Below are positions 1 to 12,417 of a stretch of 64,000 nt of DNA, piece after piece. The first letter of the stretch is position 1. The number at the start of each line of letters is the position of its first letter. The stretch spans positions 868,001 to 932,000 of the forward strand of contig NC_089186.1 of assembly GCF_947507565.1 (NCBI RefSeq), given 5' to 3'. The notes under the pieces are model-generated. The model made no database searches and was not told the DNA's origin. It worked only from the letters and a program-made list of their open reading frames with translations. Source of the DNA: Oscarella lobularis. Taxonomy: Eukaryota; Porifera; Homoscleromorpha; Homosclerophorida; Oscarellidae. The position numbers and the translations under genes are program-made.

Positions 1-830
1 CGGTCGGTTTAATTTTTGTATTTTTCCTGTAACAGTCCCACTAACTGTGATAGCCTACCTTCGCGCAAATTAGTTCTCGCCGAGTCTGTGCATACAAATT
101 GTTCCCGGTGACTGTTAGTTGGATTGTTAACCGACCGGTCACTTTAGGCAGTCAGCGGGATACAACACAGTCAACGGGAAGTCTTTTTATTCACAGTTAC
201 AGCCTACCTTCGCGGCAGACTGCATGCACATATTTGATTAAAAAATAGTTCTTGCTGAGTGTATTCCCAAGGCCGACGTCCCAGCCGCTGAACGTGTAGC
301 AAAAGAGAGAGATCTTTCTGAAACACACGGTGTACATGCACGCCTTTATGCAACCTGTTACCGCTAAAAGCGTAGCAAATCTGTTTCCCGCTTACTCTGC
401 AGCCGAATACCTGCATATTCGTTGATATTCGTGCAATTCTTATGATTCCCGCTGATTATGCAGAGTTGCCAACACATACCTAGTTCTTGCTTACTCTGTG
501 CATGCAAATTTTTCCCGGTGACTGCATGTGTTGAAAAGACTTCCCTTTGGCTTTGTTGTTTCCCGCTGACCGCCTAAAGTGTTCGGTGTCATTTGTATAC
601 ATGCATACACTGGTATACTTCTTCACTAACTGTTGTAGCCTACCTTCGCGGCCTCCGGCAGCTAGGCAGTAGTTGAAAAAAATTCTTTTCTGAAACAGAG
701 TGTGCACATGCACGCCTTTATGCAACCTGTTCCCGCTACTGCCAATTCAATAATAGTTCTGGTACTGCCTTTTCAAAAATAGTTCTCGTTGAATGTTCGT
801 AGGTACAGCTAACTGTCAAAATCCCACTGA
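1..830. repeat. Diverged repeat block, no gene
   Basis: No credible coding sequence. The block consists of imperfect repeated pieces: a sequence ending in cctaccttcgcg occurs near 50-65, 201-215 and 636-650. A second unit containing catgcacgcctttatgcaac occurs near 335-359 and 707-731, both times after a tctgaaaca motif. Spacing is irregular, so this is a decayed or interspersed repeat rather than a clean satellite. The short open frames here are chance. Confidence 0.55.
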
Positions 831-1166
831 GTACTAATACAGTAGCTGCAGATTATCGGCGTAAAATCAATCATGCGGCACGATTACCAAAAGCCTTTGG
901 GCAATATTTTTACAATTTACGCGCCATGATTTCTCGCTATCAATTCAGGAAGATGGCACTGCGGTCAAATATTTCTTTCCCTTTCCTTGAAAATCAGTAG
1001 GTTTTGCGAGCGCATAGACGATTGAGGCGTTGGAATTTGCTATCTACTAAATGGTTTGTAGACGTCCCGTATGCGACGCAAAGGGTTCGGAGAGACCCTC
1101 GAAGGGGGCCCGCGTCGCGAAGACTTCGACAACGGGAGAGAACGCACCAAAAGACGCGCGAGGAGA

Positions 1167-1390
1167 GTCCGCGTCACGATTGCGGACGATTACGAAGCCG
1201 CGAGCGAGACGACGGGCGATGGCACGGGCGATCGAGACGCCGAAAGGAGCCCCGTCGTCGCCAAAAACCCGACCGCACGCTTAAAAAGACGCTCAAAAAA
1301 GGTCCGCGTCACGATTGCGGAGCCGCGCGCGAGACGACGGGCAATGGCACGGGCGATCGAGACGCCGAAAGGGGCCCCGTCGCGCCAAAA
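1167..1390. repeat. GC-rich tandem duplication (about 135-bp period)
   Basis: A GC-rich stretch beginning gtccgcgtcacgattgcgg at 1167 recurs at 1302, followed in both copies by gagacgacggg, ggcacgggcgatcgagacgc and a gccccgtcg tail. The second copy has lost the segment between the cgg and the gcgagac motif. All overlapping frames are Arg-rich and open because stop codons are rare in this composition. No coding call is made. It lies immediately left of the foldback element. Confidence 0.7.
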
Positions 1391-1536
1391 CCCCCACCAC
1401 GGTATATAGAATCTTCGTCGAAGCACGGAGAGAGCGTCGGCAAAGCCGCGCGCCAAGCCGCCTCGGAGCGTATCGCGAAACAAATGGCGGCGGCCATGTT
1501 TTGTCCAAGATGGCGTCGCGCATTATAATGATAGAG

Positions 1537-2870
1537 ATGGAACACCTGTCCCGGCCAAACGAAGAGAGATTGCGAAGCGGCTTTTTCACGAATACATACC
1601 TACATCATTCACAAACTAGCGTGTGCAATATCAGCTCTAGCGGCTCAGCGTTCGCGGAGTGAGGGGCGGGTAAAGCGGAAGTGGTACGCGTCACCCATGA
1701 TGGAACGCACGTACTGATGATAGAACAGCCGACCGTTCTCCGCGATGCCGGCACGTATCTAGACGTGCCATAGCTCGTTTGAAAGCCCTATAATCGGGCA
1801 ATAATACTATCAATCGCTGGTTTCAATCCGTTCATTCGTTTAGGCGCAATTCCGGTCTAGGTGAATGGCGTGGCGTATCAATTATGGAACACTTTTACGA
1901 CCTCTAAGCTTTCGAATATCATCGAAAACTGATTCTATACCTTCTACCGAGCATGTCAAATATGCAAAAAAGACAGAAATATTTAGAAGGCTAGAATCGC
2001 ACTCTAGGTGGGGTCTTTTGGTAGTTTGCATCATACCTAATTGGGAATTATGCAATTATGAAACGATATAAGGGAACTATTTAGGTGGAAAAACGATTAA
2101 CTGATTATCCCTCTGGCCTGTAGCAGTAGGTCGAACCACTTTTCGGTGAAAAAAAATTTTTTGAACTACTTTTTGGACTTATTTTCTAAGCTGTAACTAC
2201 CATGTATCTTGCCTGAAAGGGTCCTTTGTAGTGCACTAGTTATGTAAGTCGCCGTTGTAGAGGTCTCGAATTTGCTTTAACGTGTAGAAAATGACTTTTG
2301 TGTAGGCGTGGTCAAAAAATTGCGCTCCCACTTCGCGAGAACGACAAATTTGCCGGACCACTCTATATATGCTGGCTATACGGGCCTGTTTAATATTCCC
2401 TCCAGATTGAGATTTCAACTTTTCAATTTTTTTGTCTTTTTGCATGCTTGACATGCTCGGTAGAAGGTATACAATCAGCTTTCGATGATATTCGAAAGCT
2501 TAGAGGTAGTAAAAGTGTTCCATATTTGATACGCCACACCCTTCACTTAGACCGGAATTGCGCCTAAACGAATGAACGGATTGAAACCAGCGATTGATAG
2601 TATTATTGCCCGATGATAGAGCTTTCGAACGAGCTATAGCACGTCTAGATACGTGCCGGAATTGCGGAGAACGGTCGGCTGTTCTATCATCAGTACGTGC
2701 GTTCCATCATGCGTGACGCGTACCACTTCCGCTTTACCCGCCCCTCACTCCGCGAATGCTGAACCGCTAGAGCTGATATTGCACACGCTTGTTTGTGAAT
2801 GATGTAGGTATGTATTTGTAAAAAAGCCGCTTCGCTATCTCTCTTCGTTTGGCCGGGGAAGGCGTTCCAT
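1537..2870. mobile_element. Foldback element with about 450-bp inverted arms
   Basis: The left arm, from 1537 to about 2020, is the reverse complement of the right arm, about 2395 to 2870, at high identity. Both ends start atggaac, and shared landmarks include ccggccaaacgaagagag, ggggcgggtaaagcggaagt, gcgcaattccggtctag and ttctaccgagcatgtca. Similarity fades toward the centre, leaving about 375 bp of loop. There is no transposase frame, so this is a non-autonomous foldback or long-TIR MITE. I could not define a convincing target duplication at the ends. A piece of the arm (gttccatattcgatac) recurs just outside the right end near 2880-2900, suggesting nested or older insertions. Confidence 0.85.
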
Positions 2871-4264
2871 AGTACATGTCGTTCCATATTCGATACGGGA
2901 CTCTACACTTTTTGCGGCAGAAATAAGGCCTCTTCGTCGAGTCGCATGCCATCTGAAGCTTGGTGAACATGTCGCGTTTGCCCGAACAGCGAGTTCGTGG
3001 CTTTTTAGCTCACCGAACACGTTCCCGTCCCTTCATACAGCTTCGTAGGCGCGATTGGGTTGGATGAACGCAAGCCAACTATAGCCCAGATGCCGTCCGA
3101 AGCAGTAAGGACATAAAAAGAGGCTCGTAGACGAACGATAGCCTCGTCTCGAGCAGAGCGCGTACGAAAGTTATTTTGCTTCTCAAACAAGCAAGCCATA
3201 GAGTCCCGTATCAATAGTCGGACAACATCAAATCCCGGACAGCTTCCCGCGTTCCCTGCTTGACAATGCTACCATCATTCTCAACAAAATCAAGGCCATC
3301 TTTCCATGCTCGGCGACCCGCGCCTCGTCACTTCCCGCCAACACCGATATTCGGTGCTTTGGCAGTGACCTTCACTAACTGCATCTAACTTCGTCTCACA
3401 CATACCCCTTCCCTCTTTTACATTTTCGTTGGTCGTAATAGTCTGCCCTTACCCGTTCTGTCTAACCCACCCCTTCATTTATGTTTACCGATAATATACT
3501 AGCTTGACAGGGCCGACCGCGCGTCAGTTATTTTCAAAGCTTAGGTGATTAGCATCTCTGGCACACAGCAGTTGCGGAGCCATCGTGTCGCACATAGGAG
3601 CAAGAGGCGTTTGTTTGTTTTTTTTCGGGTAATCTAATCTCGGACGGACATCATCATATCCCGGACAACGCGATTTTCTGGTCAACCGTACACTTTGAGA
3701 ACAAAAGCCGCATATCGATCGAAAGCTCTATCTTTCCTCTATGTGATGCCGTTTAGAGTATGCCGATCGGACAAGCGGTCGCCGAGAAAATCGAGTTTGA
3801 AAAAGGCACTTCTGTATCAAAAGTCGGACACCCCATTTTCTTCTAAAGTGGATTCTCTTCAAAGAGCGCATGTAAGCCGAACACGTTGAGAAAACCAACG
3901 TCTAGAGTAAGATGAAACAAGCAAAAGTATCCACATTAGAGTAGTTTTTGTGCAAAAATTGAGCAAAAGTACTCGCATTCTACTAACCAACTTAGTTTCT
4001 TCCATCGCGAGTCACCAATCCGAGCTCTGTGGGTGTTCCTAACAAGATTTTCTGCTTGCTTGTGCCCTTTTCAGCGGTTTTTTTCAATTTTCAATTTTAA
4101 TTTTTGAAAATGAGAAAACCTGCTAAAATGTGTGTAAGCAACCAGAATTCCCTGTTAAAAACTGCGAAGAGCCCTAATCGATGCTACGCGATCTACGATA
4201 GTGGGTTAGAAGCTCAATAACGACGGTTGCAAGTACGATTTCTATGAAAAAGTCTATAATTTTA
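2871..4264. other. Non-coding interval
   Basis: No gene recognised; frames are short and unlike known proteins. Weakly repeated motifs are present: atcccggac near 3225 and 3656, gtatcaa followed by gtcggac near 3209 and 3817, and ccgaacacgtt near 3012 and 3874. These suggest an old degraded mobile element. AT content rises after about 3900. Confidence 0.5.
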
Positions 4265-7200
4265 GCCACTTTTGCTTGTTTTATTTTAATTTGGCATCTC
4301 TTTATAAAGGATGGCTACGCAAAACTGGGAGCCACAGTGGAGCAAACCGCCAAGAGGAACGGTTTGGCTTGAGAGCATATTAGGGAAAGGCAGTGCAAGA
4401 GTATCTAGACGCTTATGTCTAAGGAGAAACGAAGCGTCTTTTCATGCCCTACATTAGATGTTCCTCTCCAGTCCTTCCGTTCCACTTGACGGCTTGCTTC
4501 ACGTTGGCTTCCATTTTACGCGAAGCCCATCCTTTATAACGAGAAATCTCCGGTTTGTGGGAGACTTTCACGTTGACTCCAAGTTTTGCGTGAAGTTACT
4601 GAATGTCTGAAAGCTAATGTCCAAGAAGGAACGAGTGTCATGGTGAGTGGGATTAGCAGAACCTGGAATCTTGTCCAATAGCGTCAATTCAGTTGGTATG
4701 GCGAAACTTCTTGAGACGCAACTTGAAGGGCATATCAACAACAACGAACAATATCTGGACGTTCAGCAAGCTCGTTGCAAGAATATCTGGACGCTTGGCC
4801 AATAGCGTCAGGTCAGTTGGAATAGCTCAACTTCTTTAGACGCACCTTGAAGAGCATATCATGGGAAAATCGCTGCAAAAATATCTGGACGTTCATGTCC
4901 AAAAGAGTCATGAAAGTGGGGATAGTGAAACGACTGGATATTATGACAGCGGCTCCTCGTGTTGTTTTTCAGTTTCTTCTCGTTATAAAAGATGGTAACG
5001 CATAACTGGGATCCACCTAAAAGAAGGCCGCAAAGGTTATCTGGACGCTGATGTCACAAGAGGAACAAAGCGTCATGTCAGTTGGAATAGCGAAACTTTG
5101 GGATATTATCACATTGTCTCCTTGTGTAGGGCATATCAAGGGACAATCGCGGCAAGAATTTCTGGACGTTCAGCGAGCTCGTTGCAAGAATATCTGGACG
5201 CTTGTCCAATAGCGGTCAAGTCAGTTGGAATAGAGAAACTTTTTGAGACGCAACTTGACTGCAAGAATGTCTAGACGCTGATGTCCAAAAGCGTCATGTC
5301 TGTGGGAATTACAAAACGTCTGGAGATTATGACAGCTCCTCGTGTTGTTTTTCAGTTAATTCTCGTTATAAAAAATGGTAACGCATAACTGGGAGCCACC
5401 GTGAAGCAAGCCGCCAAGAAAATCTTGACGCTGATGTCCAAAAAAGATCAACAAAGCGTCATGTCAGTTGGAGTAGCGATACTTCGGGAGATTGTCAGAA
5501 TTGTTCCTTGTGTTATCCTTCAGATACTTAACGCAAAACTGGGAGTTACCGTAAAAGTCTCCTACAAACCGGAGATTTCTCGTTATAAAACAGGGAGCCA
5601 CCTTGGAGCTAGCCGCCATATGTAACGGATGGACCGGAGAGGAACATCTGACGCAACATGAAGGGCATATCAAGGGAAAATCGTTCCAAGAAGCTTGTCC
5701 AATAGCGTCAAGTCAGTTAGAATAACGAAACTTCTTAAGACGCAACTTGAAGGGCATATGAAGGGAAAATCGCTGCAAGAATATCTGGACGTTCAGGAAG
5801 CTTGTTGCAAGAAAAACTGGACGCTTGTCCAATAGCGTCAAATTAGTTGGAAAAGCGAAACTTCTTTAGACGCAACATGAAGGGCATATCAAGGGAATAT
5901 CGCTGATATAATATCGGGACGCTGATGTCCAGAAGCGTCATGTCAGTGGGAATAGCGAAACGTCTGGAGATTATGACAGCGACTCCTCGTGTTGTTTTTC
6001 AGTTAATTCTCGTTATAAAAAATGGTAACGCATAACTGGTAGCCACCGTGAAGCAAGGCGCCAAGAATATCTGGACGCTGATGTCCAAAGCGTCATGTCA
6101 GTTGGAATAGCGATACTTCGGGATATTATCACAATGGCTCCTTGTGTTATCCTTCAGTTACTTAACGCAAACTTTGGAGTCACCGTAAAAGTCTCCGGAG
6201 ATTTCTCGTTATAAAGGATGGCTACGCAATATTGGCAGCCATCGTGGTGAAACTCGTCAAGTGAAACGGAAGGACTGAAGAGAATTTAAACATCTGAGGG
6301 CATACATGTATATGGACGCTAATGTCCAAGGAGGAACAAAGCGTCTTTTCATGCCCTTCATCAGATGTTCCTCTCCAGTCCTTTCGTTCCACTTGGCGGC
6401 TTGCCCCACGGTGGCTTCCATTTTTCGCGCAGCAATCCTTTATAACGAGAATTCTCCGGTTTGTGGGAGACTTTCACGTTGACTCCAAGTTATGCGTTAA
6501 GTAAATGAATGGCTGGACGCTGATGTCAAAGGATGAACGAAGCGTCATGTCAGTAGGATTAGCAGAACTCTCTCCTAAAAACCGGAGATTTTCCTTTATA
6601 AAGGATGGCAACTAGGAGCCACAGTGGAGCAAACCGCCAAGTGGAAGGGTTTGGCTTGAGAGCATATTAGGAAAAGGCGCTGCAAGAGTATCTAGACGCT
6701 GATGTCTAAGGGTAAACGAAACGACTTCTCAGTGGGAATAGCGAAACTTAAGATTATCACAGTGGCTTCGGGTGTTATTCTTCAGTTTATTCACGCAAAA
6801 TTGTGGTCACCGTGAAAGTCTCCTACAACCGCAAATTTCTCGTTATAAAGGATAGATACGCAAAACTGGGAGCAACCGTGGAGCAAGCCGCCATATGGAA
6901 CGGATGGACTGGAGAGGAACATCTGACGCAACATGAAGGGCATATCAAGAGAAAATCGTAGCAAGAAACTTGTCCAATAGCGTCAAATCAATTGCAATAG
7001 CGAAACTTCTTGAGACGCAACTTGACAGACGTATCAAGGGAAAATCGCTGCAAGAATATCTGGACGTTCAGGAAGCTCTTTCCAAGATTATCTGGACGCT
7101 TGTCCAATAGCGGTCAAGTAAGTTGGAATAGCAAAATTTCTTGAGACGCAACTTGACCGCAAGAATATCTGGGCGCTGATGTCCAAAGAGGAACAAAGCG

Positions 7201-9870
7201 TCATGTCAGTTGGAATAGCGATACTTCGGGAGATTATCACAATGGCTCCTTGTCTAATCCTTCAGTTACTTTACGCAAAACTTGTTTTTTCACGGAAAAC
7301 TTCGGATCACAGTGACATTTCCTACAAACCAGAGATTTCTCTTTATAAAGGACGGCTATGAAACACTGGAGCCACCGTGGAGCATATGGAACGGATGGAC
7401 TATAGAGGAACATCTGACGCAACATGAAGGGCATATCAAGGGAAAATCGTCGCAAGAATATCTGGAATCTTGTCAAGTAGCGTCAATTCAGTTGGTATGG
7501 CAAAACTTCTTGAGACGCATCTTGAAGGGCATATCAATGGGAAATCGCAACAAACAATATCTGAACGTTCAGCAAGCTCGGTGCAAGAATATGTGGACGC
7601 TTGTACAATAGCGTCAAGTCAGTTGGAATAGAGAAACTTCTTTAGACGCAACTTGAAGAGCATATCAAAGGAAAATCGCTGCAAGAATAACTGGACGTTC
7701 ATGTCCAAAAGCGTCATGAAAGTGGGGATAGTGAAACGACTGGATATTATGACAGCGGCTCATCGTGTCGTTTTTCAGTTACTTCTCGTTATAAAAGATG
7801 CATGGTAGCCACCGTGGAGCAAGCCGCCAAGTGAAACGGAAGGACGTGAGAGGAACATCTGATGAAGGGCATGAAAAGACGCTTCGTTCCTCCTTGGACA
7901 TAGGCGTCCATATATTCTTGCAGCGCCATTCTCTTGTTATGCCCTTCACGTTGAATTAGATGTTTCTCTTCAGTCCATCACTAAACGGGTTGCATCACGA
8001 TAGCTGCCAGTATTGCGTAGCCATCCCTTAAAACGAGAAATCTCCGGTTTGTAGGAGAATTTTACAGTGACTCCAAGTTTTGCGTTAAGTAACTGAAGGA
8101 TAGCACAAGGAGCCATTGTGATAATCTCCACTGACATGACGCTTTGTTCATCTTTGGATATCAGCGTCAGGATATTCTTGGCGGCTTGCTTCACGGTGGC
8201 TCCCAGTTATGCGTTACCATTTTTTATAACGATAAGTAACTGAAAAACAACACGAAGGGCTGTCATAAGACGTTTCGGTATTCCCACTGTCATGACGCTT
8301 TTGGACATCAGCGTCCAGATATTCTTGCAGCGATTTTCCCTTGATATGCCCTTCAAGTTGCGTCTAAAGAAGTTTCGCTATTCCAACTGACTTGACGCTA
8401 TTGGTCAAGGGTCCAGATATTCTTGCAAAGAGCTCGCTGAACGTCCAGATATTCTTGCAGCGATTTTCCCTTCATATGCCCTTCAAGTTGCGTCTCAAGA
8501 AGTTTCGCTATTCCAACTGACTTGACGCTATTGGACAAGATTCCAGACATTCTTGACACGATTTTCTCTTGATATGCCCATCATGTTGCGTCAGCTGTTC
8601 CTCTCCAGTCTATCCGTTCCATATGCTCCTCTGTGGCTCCAAGTTTTGCGTAGCCATCCTTTATAACGAGAAATCTCCGGTTTGTAGGAGACTTTCACGG
8701 TGACCCCAAGTTTTGCCTGAAGTAAGTGAAGAATAACTCCCGAAGCCACTGTGATTACCTTAAGTTTCGCTATTTCCACTGATATGACGCTTCGCTTCGC
8801 CTTGGACATCATCGTATAGATACTCTTTAGGCGCCTTTCCCTAATATGTTCCACTTGGCGGCTTGCTCCACTGTGGCTCCCAGTTTCGCGTAGCCTTCCT
8901 ATATAAAGAGAAATCTCCGGTTTGTAGGAGAGAGTTCTCCTAATCCTACTGACATGACGCTTCGTTCCTCCTTGGACATCAGCGTCCAGAATTTAAGTTA
9001 CTTCACGCAAAACTTGGAGTCAACGTGAAAGTCTCCCACAAACCGGAGATTTCACGTTATAAAGGATTGCTGCGCGAAAAATGGAAGCCACCGTGGAGCA
9101 AGCCGCCAAGTGGAACGGAAGGACTGGAGAGGAACATCCGATGAAGGGCATTAAAAGATGCTTCGTTCTTCCTTGGACATATATATTCTTGCAGCGCCAT
9201 TCTCTTGATATGCCCTTAAAGTTGAATCAGATGTTTCTCATCATTCCATCCGCTCCACTTGACGGGTTTCACCACGATTGCTGCCAGTTTTGCGTAGCCA
9301 TTCTTTAGAACAAGAAATCTCCGGTTTGTAGGAGACTTTTACGGTGACCCAAGTTTCCGTGAAGTAACTGAAGAATAACACCCGAAGCCACTTTGATAAG
9401 CTTAAGTTTCTCTATTCCCACTGAGATGACGCTTCGTTTCTCCTTAGACATCAGCGTCTAGATGCTCTTGCAGCGACTTTCCCTAATATGCTCTCAAGCC
9501 GAACCGTTCCACTTGGCGGCTTGCTCCACTGTGGCTCCCAGTTTTGCGTAGCCATCCTTTATAAAGAGCAATCTCCGGTTTGTAAGAGAGAGTTCTGCTA
9601 ATCCTACTGACATGATGCTTCGTTCCTCCTTGGACATCAGCGGAGTCAACGTGAAAGTCTCCGGAGATTTCTCGTTATAAGGATTGCAAAAAACGGAAGC
9701 CAGCGTGGAGCAAGCCGCCAAGAGGAACGGAATAACTGGAGAGGAACATCTTATGAATAGCATGAAAAGACGCTTCTTTCCTCCTTGGACATCAGCGTCC
9801 ATATATTCTGGCAGCGCCATTCTCTGGATATGCCCTTGAAGTTGAATCAGATTTCTCTTCAGTCCATGGA
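4265..9870. repeat. Mixed-orientation complex repeat array (about 5.6 kb)
   Basis: Dozens of diverged modules built from recurring words: tatctggacgctgatgtcca, gaggaacaaagcgtcatgtc, tagcgaaacttcttgagacg, gaagggcatatcaagggaaa, ggagatttctcgttataaag and gggagccaccgtggagcaag. Most modules up to about 7850 read in one direction and most after that in the other, with local inversions near 4430-4600 and 6340-6500. This gives long potential hairpins. One frame of the module (containing SKEEQSVMSV and SYKPEISRYKG) stays open in several copies on both strands, for example 5401-5625, 7179-7361, 7970-8194 and 8591-8854, but no protein family is recognisable. The array ends directly at the first TRPC-type exon. 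Confidence 0.8.
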
Positions 9871-9901
9871 GCAATGTCTTCGACATTTTTTTCCTTTTCA
9901 G

Positions 9902-11422
9902 TTTTATCACCTACTACGTTCTTCTATTCGTCGGCTACTATGCCATCGATGATGGTTTCGAAGTGATTCGCGCATCGTTTCACGTCCTCGGCTTCGCCTC
10001 TCTAATCAGCATCGAACGATTTTTGTCCGATCTGCAAGCTCACTCTGTCCTTGGACCCATACAGCTGTCCTTTGTCGGAATTTTCTACGACGTCGTGCTC
10101 TTTCTCATTGTATTGGGTACGTTCTTGATTGGCTTTGCCGTCTGCATAACGAGCGTCTATTCGGTTCCTGTGAGAAATCTGGGAGCGTCGCCAAACGCGA
10201 CCCTTCACGAAGAAGTGTCAGGGTGAGTATCAAAAAGTTAGTTTCCTTGAATGCGCACTGTGGACATGTAACTATAGTGAATTTATGCACATTTATAGAT
10301 CCTTTTCCCTCCCTTATTGTCGATTTCGGGTTTAGAATGTGGTCTTCTATAAAGACCCTGTTTTGGGCTCTCTTTGGAGAATTTGACGTGTCGAGCTTTG
10401 AAGCCGAGCCACCTGAGGAAGCCGTCGGTATAACCATTCTTGCTCTATGGTTGGTGCTTGCCGTCATTGTCCTGCTCAACATGTTGATCGCTTTGATAAG
10501 CAACTCGTTTCAGAGGGTTCAGGTATATTGGAATGACATTAATTAAAATATCTCAGTCGTCGCTTTCTTGGGATAATGCTGATATTGAGTCGAAATTCGC
10601 TCGTGCCGTCATCATTTGCGACATCTGGAAATCTCCACCAGTTCCTATTCCAATCAATATTTTTCATTTCGTGGCAATGTTTGCCTCAAACGTGTGCGGC
10701 ACACTTTGTAAAGTAATTGGTAGATATAGATGAATTCCCGTTCACATTAGTGGTAGCAACTAAAGACGCGGTTTAAGTGTGAACGGACTTTTTGTACGTA
10801 TTTCATGTCAGTCTTTCCTTTAGAGATCTCCTGACGTTAAGAAATGTGCGTTCGATACCGCTAATCACGAAAGCATTCGAGAGAAGTTTCGAGAGAAAAT
10901 CGAGGAAGCCGAAGACGACGGAATTCGAAGAAAAGATCTTAATCAACTGAGGAAGCACTTGGTGAAACAAATTACGACGCTAAAAGTAATTATATTCTTG
11001 CACTATAGTAAAGATTTCAGTGTATAATTCCTTTGTGTTTGTGCAATTTTGCTGTCTAGGCTGTAGCATTGGGATCAAATCCCAATTCAGATCCTGAGAA
11101 GGATTCTGACGTCGACGAGGACGGCTCTTCTCAGTCACTAGTTACTCCGGTGAAGCCAGATGATAAAGTTCACGAGGAAAAGATATTTCGAAGTAGGCTG
11201 AAGTCTCAAAGCCGTGCTAGCGAGGCGGATACCGCTCGAGAATTTTTCGAGGGATTGCGGAAACTCCAGGAAAGCTTTCAGGAGAGCTTTCAAAAGCATC
11301 AGTCGGAGATTCCAGAAAGCCTTCGAAATCTTCAGTCGGAGTTTCACGAAAGCATTCGAAGTCTTCAGTCGGAGTTTCTCGAACGGCAAGCCAAGGTCGC
11401 AGGTTCAACTTCTTACATTTGA
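9902..11422 (+). CDS. TRPC-type cation channel, C-terminal half (partial)
   Basis: Five exons in compatible phases: 9902-10222, 10336-10522, 10557-10712, 10824-10985 and 11060 to a stop at 11420-11422, unless a further splice is used. The first exon carries a membrane helix, a TRPC-like LGPIQLSF linker and S5. The second holds the pore helix TLFWALFGEFD and S6 with VVLLNMLIALISNSF, which matches the TRPC S6/TRP-box region. The third has the DNADIESKFARA segment equivalent to the TRPC DVEWKFARAKLW stretch. The last two exons give an acidic tail ending in a heptad-like repeat (ESFQ, SLRNLQSEF, SIRSLQSEF), probably coiled coil. TRPC proteins are plasma-membrane calcium-permeable channels. No exon for the N-terminal ankyrin/S1-S3 half is visible in the 9.9 kb upstream, so the gene is 5'-truncated or has a very large repeat-filled intron. 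Confidence 0.8.
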
Positions 11423-12417
11423 AATAAGGGTTGTGTCTTCTTATTCATACCCCAACATGTGTCTTCGGCGTTTCCTTCCAGTTTGCGCAGCTGTTATCCC
11501 TTTAATTGGCAAATGTAATGTCAATGTCACAAACGGCAACACAGAAGCACGGATATCTTGTGAGGTTATTAAAAAAGTTCAGTGTCTATCTATGCTTAGT
11601 AAATTTCCCTTCACCGTATTTCCCACCGCAGCATTTTCGTGCATGGATGTAACGAATTGCTTTGTATATACTCTTGTTCGCCCACTCGTTTTCCTCGGAA
11701 ATTAATTAATTAATATCTCTGTATTACCCCACTAGTATACTCATTTAGTCCAGGAAGTGAGACAGACAGCTGCGGCGAAGGACAAGTCTTCAGTGCGTCT
11801 TCTACTCATCTTTGTTGAATTTTCTGACGGTTGGCTGTCAACATGCTCGTTCTAAGAAGACCGCCCACCAGGTCACGCGCGTAGGGCCTGAGGTTACCTA
11901 CCCCTTTGGTCCTCCGTTGATTGCGAAAGGAGCGCGCAGGACGAAGCGTTGGCGCGATCGAATGCATTTCAGAATGCATTTGAGAAGAGACTAGAGTCCA
12001 ATAGGTAAGCTCCGATCGAACGGGACCTCTCAAAAGAAAAGCGTTTTCCTTTTTTGCCTTGCTCTCGACGGCTTCTTTGCTAGTCATAGCGTACGCGCTT
12101 TGGCAAGAACGCGTCTATCGAGCGCTTCTCATTCTTCGTCCGGGATGAAGTCGAGCTCGAGCGTCTTTTGACCACACCCACCTTCCCTCACTTCCTTTGT
12201 TACGCCTATCTAAGCTTCCATACTATCTCGGTAAAGTCGTCGCAGGCGGGAAGCGCCCATGCACCAACACTTAGCTAAGCTTACTACAAATCAGAACGCG
12301 CTGTCGGTTCGTAATCATTATTTACGACGTGTACTATATGTGAATAATAGGTAAATTGCTTTTTCTCACGTAACTAACAGCACTCTACCAGAGCTATGTA
12401 TACTCTGCAATCCGTGC
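11423..12417. other. Interval 3' of the TRPC-type gene
   Basis: No secure gene. A possible acceptor at tttagtccag (ending about 11754) precedes a short plus-strand frame (EVRQTAAAKDKSS) that could be an alternative last TRPC exon. An open minus-strand frame at 11806-12087 has no family signal. The rest is AT-rich or mixed sequence without recognisable elements. Confidence 0.4.

Noticed and set aside
1004-1528. 174-residue plus-strand frame and overlapping frames in the GC-rich island
   Set aside because: Several frames on both strands are open at once, the product is a low-complexity Arg-rich string, and the frame follows the DNA tandem duplication. This is composition, not a gene.
4265-9870. 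Clean tandem satellite
   Set aside because: Unit order, length and orientation vary, so it is a complex mosaic of modules rather than a head-to-tail satellite.
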